Shown in pieces: positions 57,487 through 64,000 of a stretch of 64,000 bases of DNA (position 1 is the stretch's first letter; each line of letters opens with the position of its first letter). The position numbers and the translations under genes were made by a program. The DNA comes from Nereocystis luetkeana (Eukaryota > Sar > Phaeophyceae > Laminariales > Laminariaceae), in contig JARUPZ010000026.1 of the NCBI GenBank assembly GCA_031213475.1, positions 8,615,824-8,679,823 of the forward strand, read 5' to 3'. The notes under the pieces were generated by a model. The model was not told the origin of the DNA. It saw only the letters and a program-made list of their open reading frames with translations, and ran no database searches.

Positions 57487-57587
57487 ATGCGAGTCGAGGG
57501 CGTTATCTTCCTGGCCGGATTGCTGTTCCTGGATGAGGTGCACCCGAGTGCGGCACAAACAGGTGCGGTATGGCTGGACCAGGGTAC
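57487..57587 (+). CDS. Signal-peptide exon candidate
   Basis: ATG at 57487 opens MRVEGVIFLAGLLFLDEVHP, then SAAQTGAVWLDQG. The Arg/Glu start, a hydrophobic run (VIFLAGLLFL) and a small-residue cleavage site (SAA|Q) make a good secretory signal peptide. The frame closes at a TGA at about 57535-57587, but the sequence CCAGG|GTACGTGAGT just before offers a canonical 5' splice site near 57583. Read as the first exon of a spliced secreted or plastid-targeted protein, it would be a rare host-gene trace. No downstream exon was identified. It could be chance. Confidence 0.35.
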
Positions 57588-57590
57588 GTG

Positions 57591-58309
57591 AGTTACGACG
57601 TGAGACCCGCGGAGTGTGTTTGCTGTAGACGCGCTGGGACACGTGTAAGTGTATTGTTGGTCGACTGCTGTTGTGCGCCTTTTCTCCCACTTTCGTCCCC
57701 CGCATATTCCGCTCCACCTGTGGTGGTTGTGGGTGTTGTTCTAGAAATTTCTCATCGCTAAAAATATGATCCGTAGTCGAACGACAGTTTAAAAAATAAC
57801 ACTCTGGATGGTGGAGTGAAAAAATAAGGGTGTATCTCTCGAACAATCAAAATGGAGAACAAACACCTGATCATTTTGAGGTGTTTGAGGGGAGGGAGGA
57901 GAACGTCGTCAAGCATTTACGAGTAGGCCTTTCAGCAACAAACATGCAACATACGACTTGGAATGAGAGCGAGGAAGATAAGATCCTTATTTTTTCGAAA
58001 TAAATGTTAGAATAACTTTTCGTGCTACTCTAGATTGTGGTAGAGTATAGTCTTCATGTGCGTCACACCAGTTTGGATACCTGGTATGTGGTATGTTGCT
58101 GCTGCTGTTGCGCGTTTGTTTGTTCTGGAGAGTTAGTCCCTTCCTTTTTCTTAGTCGTTTTGGGAACAACACTACACACGTACACACATTAATAGTCGGG
58201 TGACAAGCTTAACAATAATACAAAGGAGCCCAGAGTTTTTTTTATGCCTTGTTTACCCTTTTTGGGGCATCTTTGACGATAGCTCGAGAAGTATAGATCT
58301 GAGATAAAG
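57591..58309. other. Anonymous stretch
   Basis: No convincing gene. The minus-strand frame 57454-57846 (130 codons) overlaps the exon candidate and shows no motif. A TACCWGGTA site is at 58078. Confidence 0.35.
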
Positions 58310-59310
58310 AAATCAGCCGCCTGAAGAACAGCAATATTTTCCTTCATTGGTGATGTAGCCATTACATCATGCTCCCGCGCGTGGAAAAAACAACTTGTGA
58401 GCAATTTTGGGAGGTTTTTGTGCTACTCGCTCGCAGCTTTATTTATGAGTACATGAAAACACATCGTGAGTCCTTTCTGGCTGCCCACCACTGCTGTTTT
58501 TCACACCAGACCCCCTCACACACCCCATCAGGAGCATTTCTCAGTTTCGCAGGCAGTAGTTTGCCGTGAGGAGCTGGGGCTTTTAGCAAGTAAGTGGTGT
58601 GTGTGTTCTTCACATGAAACTGTTACTCTACCGGTCGACATCCAACACAACCGGTGTCCGTGCCGGTTCTCCATTCTTAGAGAGGTGTAAGTTCTGTGGT
58701 CATAAAACTACCCCACAGAGATACTACATCGTTACGTATGCAGTAGGGACAGTAGTATAATAGTGGGCAATGCAATGCCATGTCCTCACACTGGAATATG
58801 GTTGGCACGACATACATGCTCTATTAAAAAGAGGAGACGAAAGAAAGCAAAGAAAAAGGAAAATAAATCCTACCTACAAATCAAACAAATCAAAAGGGAA
58901 GAAGGAAAAAATACAATCAGAAACAACTGTCGTGCCTCCCCGCGGGGGGTGTGGCAGACACTTGAAAATATCGAGGTCAAGAAAAAACACCACTCACTAC
59001 TACTTAAACAGAGTAAGACTAAGAATCAAGGAAAAGTAACTGGCAAACCGACGCCCGAAGCACCCTCCAGGTAGACGCAGCAGCAGTTTGTAGTACGAGT
59101 ACGAGTAGAATCGCTAGGTTCTTCCTCCTACAGTAATCCGAATGGGGCCTTGCTACACACACGCGCATCAATTTTGACCACTGCAGCACCTCTGCGTCGA
59201 CGTGTGGGCCTCTGTTAAGAACCTGCGGAACATCAATCTCGAGAGAATCACAAGCTGCCGCAATTAATTAAGGTTTTCCGAGTCACGGCCGCTTTCGGGT
59301 AGGAACGAAC
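58310..59310. repeat. Duplicated module, copy 2
   Basis: Partner of 56690-57310 (see there), with an insertion of about 390 bp relative to copy 1. The inserted part includes A-rich sequence (58820-58920) with no recognised content. Confidence 0.6.
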
Positions 59311-59438
59311 CAGCCGAACAAAGCCTTACACGGTTTTCTCCCAACCAATCGAGTGAAGAAGTCGGGGGGAAACGGCTCGAACCCGAGTGGGAGCCCCATT
59401 TTTTCCTTGTCTGGGATTGCCGTTTCAAATTATGTACC

Positions 59439-59855
59439 ATGAAGAAACCGGACATGACCCACCCGGAAGACGAGCTACACCTAGACAACTTGTACCAGAG
59501 CTTAAATTTCGCCGACGGGACCTATGACGCCACCCAGTTCGAGGAGAAGGCCCAGCGTGCTAAAATAGCGCAAAACAAATACTTCGTGTGTTCCCATAAA
59601 ACACATAGAAATTGGAGTTACCCGAAACCCGGGGACCAGGAGACACTACTAGAGACCAATCGTTGCCTTATGCCAAAGACACAGCTTCCTTGGTCTGGTA
59701 TATCTCGGCTAAAATCAAGTACATATCACACGCGAGGAGCCCTGGGGTCGGCAAACTTCACGTCGTACCATCGTACCAGATTAAGGCTTGAAAGGGCCAG
59801 GCACACCTATTATAGTTGTCTACTGCTGTACGTATCGTGTTTAGCTTTCAACTGA
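59439..59855 (+). CDS. Hypothetical ORF, 138 codons
   Basis: The N-terminal 50 codons (MKKPDMTHPEDELHLDNLYQ, NFADGTYDATQFEEKAQRAK) look protein-like: acidic, helix-forming and without low complexity. The rest of the frame is less convincing and may be intronic. There is no signal peptide or membrane segment. GAAACCCGGGGACCA near 59617 is shared with 57299-57313 near the first module, so the ORF may belong to a repeated element. I do not recognise it. Confidence 0.3.
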   Translation: MKKPDMTHPEDELHLDNLYQSLNFADGTYDATQFEEKAQRAKIAQNKYFVCSHKTHRNWSYPKPGDQETLLETNRCLMPKTQLPWSGISRLKSSTYHTRGALGSANFTSYHRTRLRLERARHTYYSCLLLYVSCLAFN

Positions 59856-60141
59856 TTTCACCGGATTTTAAGCTAACCGAAGCAGTAGAGTTCTCCATGC
59901 TGTAGAGAAATATATTTCTGGGAATATTCTCCACAACAAGCGGGAAAACAAAACAGGCCCCTGCTTGGCTTATCTGATCCCACCTGGACCTGATCGCAAC
60001 CGGATGTGATCCTATTTGTTTGACCCCCTGCTCCCACCTACAAGGGGCAAGAATGCAATTACCTTTCCGAAGTAGCCGCTGCAGACAGTAAGCAGCTCAA
60101 TGCGTCTGACACCCCCCCTCGTCGAAGGGTCTGCCTTCTGC

Positions 60142-60256
60142 CTATTACGGAGGACCATAGTAAATAAATAGGACCAAATATTGTGAGTAAAAATAGGTAA
60201 ATATATAGGTTTTTGTGTAGACCATAGGTCCTATTTACTATGGTTCCCCGTAATAG
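60142..60256. mobile_element. CTATTACGG-ended MITE, copy 2
   Basis: A 115-bp sister of 52913-53022. The ends CTATTACGGAGGACCATAG and CTATGGTTCCCCGTAATAG are inverted, with the same centre (GGACCAAATATTGT, ATATAGGTTTTTGTG). Divergence from copy 1 is about 20%, concentrated in the arms, but pairing is kept. Confidence 0.75.
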
Positions 60257-61360
60257 CATTATTTGTAAGATTAAAAACGAAAGGTGCGATTTGGGTTTTC
60301 ATCGAAACTTATCTCTGCAATGTGCGTGTGGTAATTCGACCGAGCGTACTATTAATAGGGGTGTCATATGGCGTCACCCAGGGCATATGATAAACAGCAG
60401 TGTAGAGCATCTGCCGGAGCGGTGTATCGGGGGACGTTCAGGTCGTCATGTGTTCGTACTCGTGAGTTCGAATCCCACGGTGGTCACCAATGTAAAGCCG
60501 ATGCTCGCAGTGGGAGCCGATGATGTCGCGGAGAAGTCACCGTGGAGAGATCGCGAAGCGAGGGCCCCTTGCAGCCGTCCTTACGTTCGACGTAAGCCGG
60601 GCAGAGGTTTTTCTCGTATTTTAGCAAGGAATTGATAGACCCGAGAGGGTCAAGGTTTATAGAGTAACACCGCAGGGGGTCACAATGATCTCACCTGATC
60701 GGGTCGATTCTGGAGGTCCTCGTAGTAAGCTTGAGGGGAAAGGTCAATATGGTCCATGCTGCTGTGGACCTCTATTTAATAACAACCCGATATCTATCCC
60801 GGTGGGGTATTTCATGCATTGCTTTGAGAGGTATCCTCCTTTGTTTGGATGCGTGTTCCGAGGTCTACGGCCGATCCGAATTACTCTGTCCGTGACAGCT
60901 GTCTTTATGTATATATCTGCGGAAGACAAAATCTTGAGCTGCAGAATCCAAGGAGTGGCTGTGTTTACAAATATTTTGGAATACACAAAATAACAATGTG
61001 CCGCTGTGTGCAAGCGGTTATTTGAAGATGGCCGGGGCTTCAAAGCTGGAAGCGTGGGGAGGGGCCAAAAATGCTCTTGCTACTGTGCATGGCGTTTCTT
61101 CCCATCTAAATACTGGAGCTAAATGCAGGAATGTAATGGGTAGCGTTTTAGATTAAGTTATGCCAGGCACTGCTGCTGCTGCTGCTGCTCTATTCTTTAC
61201 GTACGGCAATAATATCCTCTGCGAACGCCCCCCGAGGCGGCTAAACGCGTTTTCTGAAAAAAACACCCGGGGCGTTCTCACAAGTACGTGGGGGGTGATC
61301 TTTCCACGAAAAAAGCATGAATACCACGGAGAATAATATCTCCTATTCGTATGAGTATGG
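60257..61360. other. Anonymous stretch with weak ORFs
   Basis: The plus-strand frames 60240-60635 and 60685-60993 (102 codons, MISPDRVDSGGPRSKLEG...) have no recognised motif, and the first runs in from the MITE. A T-arm-like motif (GTGAGTTCGAATCCCAC) is near 60458-60474 without a matching acceptor stem. A (CTG)6 run is near 61169-61187. Confidence 0.35.
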
Positions 61361-61364
61361 TGGA

Positions 61365-61495
61365 GATTGTTGTGGCGACATGATACGGTAATTAAATGAC
61401 GTCTCGAAAAATTACCTTTCGGTCATACCGTGTCTCGACGATATTTTTTCCAAGGGGTAATATCATGACCGTATCGTGTCGCCGCGATAATTTAC
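61365..61495. repeat. Nested palindrome
   Basis: Outer arms GTGGCGACATGATACGGT (61372-61389) and ACCGTATCGTGTCGCCGC (61468-61485) pair with two G-T type mismatches. An inner pair, ATTACCTTTCGG and CCAAGGGGTAAT, nests inside. The ACGGTATGA/TCATACCGT theme occurs three times. Possibly a foldback element or a protein-binding cluster. Confidence 0.6.
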
Positions 61496-61713
61496 CTCAC
61501 CACGTATGATACGAATGAAGTACTTAGTGTAGGCTTATCAATCTGGGATAAGGGATCTTTAGGGATGTTTTTTACTTGAAAATTGCGTAGCGCGGTCTGT
61601 ACTTCGGAATTATCGTCCGCTGTTGAGACATTAAATATTTCCTGGTTCGATGCAAACGCGGCACAGCCGCGTTTATGGACAGATATTGGCCATTTTGGTT
61701 GCGGTTTGGGACC

Positions 61714-61739
61714 AGGGTTAGGGTTAGGGTTAGGGTTAG
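61714..61739 (+). repeat. Interstitial telomere-type repeat
   Basis: Four perfect TTAGGG units, then degenerate G-rich continuation (GGGGTTGGGTTGGG). This is too short for a chromosome end. Such tracts mark repaired breaks or old telomere captures. Confidence 0.85.
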
Positions 61740-62177
61740 AGCCAGGGGTTGGGTTGGGTCTCCGCCCATACCCTGATCCCAACAGGAATCAAAACACCCT
61801 AACAGCCTACCAACCTAAAGATCCTTTCTCCCAGATTGTAATGGGACCTCCGAATGAATGTGACAAATCATGCTCACTATTATGTAGTGTTGTTTTTTTC
61901 AATCGTCACTTTTAACTTTCCAGCTTAATTAACTCGTACCAGGTAGGAGGAGTTGTTTTTACCCTCAGCGATCTTCTGAATACGCCGTGGTGACTGGTGT
62001 CTTCCCCCCCACCCCCTGGTACTACTGCTGTTGGTGCCTTCATATTTATTATTCCCACTCCTCGTCGATTTTCATCAAATATTGCTATCTCGCGCTTTCC
62101 GCTATAATAATTGTCAAATGTTTATGCAAGAAAATGTCCTTTCTATCATTCATACTAATAATTAATTGCTATACATT
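61740..62177. other. Non-coding stretch
   Basis: No gene is seen. Frames on the minus strand here (61492-61782) are driven by the telomere-type repeat. Confidence 0.4.
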
Positions 62178-62231
62178 CACTCGGTGAGACTCGAACCCAC
62201 GAAATTGACCTTAATAGACACGATGACCACC
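62178..62231 (-). other. tRNA-like B-box segment
   Basis: The minus strand carries GTGGGTTCGAGTCTCAC, a good T-arm, about 30 nt after an A-box-poor head. It resembles 2520-2605. No full cloverleaf is possible, so it is a probable repeat head or tRNA relic. Confidence 0.3.
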
Positions 62232-62240
62232 TACTATTAA

Positions 62241-62328
62241 CCCTTTTAGAACTGCAGTCTCATTTTGGGGACAATCCACTCAAATTTCAAGTGGTTTGTC
62301 CCAAATCGGGACTGCGGTTCTAAAAGGG
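62241..62328. mobile_element. TTAA-type foldback MITE, copy c
   Basis: An 88-bp palindrome flanked by TTAA at 62237-62240 and 62329-62332. It begins CCCTTTTAGAACTGCAGTC and ends with the inverse. Intact arms. Confidence 0.85.
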
Positions 62329-62384
62329 TTAATACCAAGCAACCAGGGTTCGAGCAGTTATTTCTAGATACGTATACTGCTTAA

Positions 62385-62473
62385 CTCCTTTAGAACCGCA
62401 GTCCCGTTTTGGGGGCAAACTACTTGAAATTTGACTGGTTTGTCCCCAAAACGGGACTGCGGTTCTAAAGGGG
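62385..62473. mobile_element. TTAA-type foldback MITE, copy d
   Basis: An 89-bp palindrome flanked by TTAA at 62381-62384 and 62474-62477, only 49 bp from copy c. The arms are almost perfectly complementary, so it is probably the youngest copy. Confidence 0.85.
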
Positions 62474-62477
62474 TTAA

Positions 62478-62954
62478 GGACCGAACAAAAAAGATGCGAA
62501 TGACTACCAGGTACAACAGTTCTGAAGAGGGGCACGAGGTTGACAATGTTCAAACTGGGAATTGCCGTCTACCAGGTAGTATATGTATAGTTTCGTACTT
62601 TTCCCATACAGGCTGGGCTGGCCAAGACCAGATTTTTGGGGTTCCACGCATATTCTCAGTCCGTTTTTGCGAACTTTGATCTGAAAATTTGGCACGTGCT
62701 TCATCATAGTCTTAGGCCACATCTTACGCAGTCGGAAACTAGGCATGAAAAAGCCGGTTTCCGATTGGAGACAAAAAAATGCAAAATCTTATGCAGCGCC
62801 TTTCCAATCCAAATAAAAACGATTACCAAATGATTTATTTCCAACTGGACCAGACAGTCGAAAAACAGAGATTTTCGATCCAACTCGTCAGTCGAATTCG
62901 TGCATCGGAAAGGTTAGGAAGCTCAGCCGCATGCTTGGTTGGTTGGTCTTAATA
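62478..62954. other. Non-coding stretch
   Basis: Two TACCWGGTA sites (62505 and 62570). No gene is recognised. Confidence 0.4.
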
Positions 62955-63042
62955 GGTTGTTCTCACATTAACTCACAATACATTGCAGTCCATGGTCGCA
63001 GGACAGGCTCCAACAACTCTGGAGTGGAAAAAATACCTCGGT
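62955..63042 (-). mobile_element. 5'-truncated LINE tail
   Basis: 88 bp matching 17655-17745, with a very short (GTT) tail at the left. It ends at AAATACCTCGG on the right. Identity to the full LINE is about 93%. Confidence 0.8.
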
Positions 63043-63299
63043 GAAAAAATATACCGGTAACGAGCTAAGAGTAGTACACACGATACCTGTAGCACATCTA
63101 CACCTCAGACAAAAACATGATACCAGTATACTGTACTCGTACGAGTATCACACACCCACACAACGCGACATGCGACACGACCCACACCACCACAATATCG
63201 GCGACGCTGGCTTGGCTGCTGTCACTTCTGCTGCTTCTCGGCTCGAGTCAGCGTGATATATCCTCCTCTATGTCCGTCAGCAGCACGTGACAGCACCCG

Positions 63300-63570
63300 A
63301 TGGCCGCAATGTACGGTACCGATGATGACATTTTGCCAACTGCTGCGCTGGCTGTAGCTTTGGCAAACTGTCGAAGAAACCCAGCGTCTTGTTGGCCTCG
63401 AGAACGAGATGGTGGAGAACACCCCGCGTGTGAAGCTCACACGCTGCTGGAGAAGCAAGACATCAGCATGTATGCGTGGTTGGGCGTAACTAACTGCTGG
63501 AGGATGAAGACCTCTTTGACCCCACAAGCATTGCGGTGAAGCAGTTTGGAACCGACTTCCGTGGACCCTA
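63300..63570 (+). pseudogene. Coding-like remnant, unknown protein
   Basis: 63300-63500 reads MAAMYGTDDDILPTAALAVA, then LANCRRNPASCWPRERDGGE. In another frame 63494-63570 reads LLEDEDLFDPTSIAVKQFG, then TDFRGPYPFF, which looks like real protein sequence. A frameshift between the two (about 63480-63500), or a splice, would be needed to connect them. It may be the start of a DNA-transposon nuclease gene (PIF/Harbinger-like proteins have comparable acidic leaders), but this is a guess. Confidence 0.35.
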
Positions 63571-64000
63571 CCCTTTTTTCTCGGTGCTACTGCAGTGGTC
63601 AAGCTCACTCGTTTACGTCAATCGTCTCCTGGTCTCCAGAAAAAACACCAAAACTGGATATTCGATCCGACGGACGATACGGGTAGCTATTCGCAATCCA
63701 GTCGGGAAAATAACCGAGCGGAAGCCGGCTTTTTCAATACTAGTTTCCGACAGCATAATAAGTGGCCTTACAAAGGGATTAATCCTGCACCACTCTTTTT
63801 TTTGTTTTTTGCGAGGGCTATAATGCACATTTAAAAATAACCAAAAACTGTTTATGACCAAAACCAACGAAATATATATGAAAAAAAAGTGGTGCAGCAT
63901 TGATTCTCGTTGTCTTGCCCAAAAGAAAGCCGTAAAAAAAAGTCGACGTCAAAAAACGAAACACTGGTGGTGTGAGAATAGCAGGTGTTGTGGATCTCAT
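63571..64000. other. Non-coding end of window
   Basis: No gene is recognised. T- and A-rich runs are at 63785-63835 and 63880-63960. Opposing frames (63613-63900 minus, 63595-63834 plus) lack motifs. Confidence 0.35.

Noticed and set aside
60280-60480. Group II intron, suggested by a GTGCGA start near 60282
   Set aside because: No domain V hairpin, no intron-encoded protein and no other conserved tertiary-contact motif could be found.
60400-60490. tRNA gene at the GTTCGAATCCCAC motif
   Set aside because: A T-arm can be drawn, but no acceptor or anticodon stem matches it within 70-95 nt.

Overview
The window is repeat-dominated, non-coding eukaryotic nuclear DNA. No complete host gene is recognisable. 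Nearly everything that can be named is a transposable element, a satellite or an inverted repeat. TTAGGG-type interstitial telomere repeats, a Ty1/copia element, tyrosine-recombinase (YR, Ngaro/DIRS-like) retroelements and an RTE-like LINE together fit a stramenopile alga, possibly a brown alga. This assignment is inference, not proof.

Layout. 1-5.9 kb: two copies of a tRNA-derived SINE, a 47-bp minisatellite split by a TTAA-targeting foldback MITE, and a 1.65-kb inverted-repeat complex. 5.9-12.7 kb: a broken Ty1/copia element on the minus strand with two LTRs and a near-perfect 5-bp target duplication. 13.9-27.6 kb: a composite. Repeats in the A1 ... B1-A2-B2 order of split-direct-repeat YR elements enclose a higher-order satellite (about 165-bp monomers, about 510-bp trimer period), a gag-like region with a CCCH zinc finger and a tyrosine recombinase. 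Into the satellite has jumped an apparently intact RTE-like LINE (17.65-22.03 kb, 1259-aa ORF) and, earlier in the array, a short 5'-truncated copy of it.

27.6-32.8 kb: mostly anonymous sequence with local duplications. 32.8-40.6 kb: a second YR retroelement on the minus strand, again with A1/B1/A2/B2 repeats and recognisable gag-like, reverse transcriptase and recombinase parts. 41.7-46.6 kb: a patchwork of a pogo/DDE_1-type transposase relic, a third YR-retroelement fragment (RT, RNase H, YR) and a LINE fragment. 48.9-51.3 kb: a decayed paralogue of the intact LINE. 51-64 kb: two MITE families, a third SINE copy, short LINE tails, a duplicated anonymous module, an interstitial telomere tract and a few exon-like stretches (one with a signal peptide and a splice donor).

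How the parts relate. The LINE ends in (AAC)n, and at least four short tails with the same end are scattered through the window. The SINE ends in poly(A), so its partner LINE is probably a different one, not seen here. Both LINE insertions in the satellite lie at the same point of the monomer, which suggests target preference. A nine-base palindrome, TACCWGGTA, occurs 15 times, about 30-fold above random expectation, and has no explanation.
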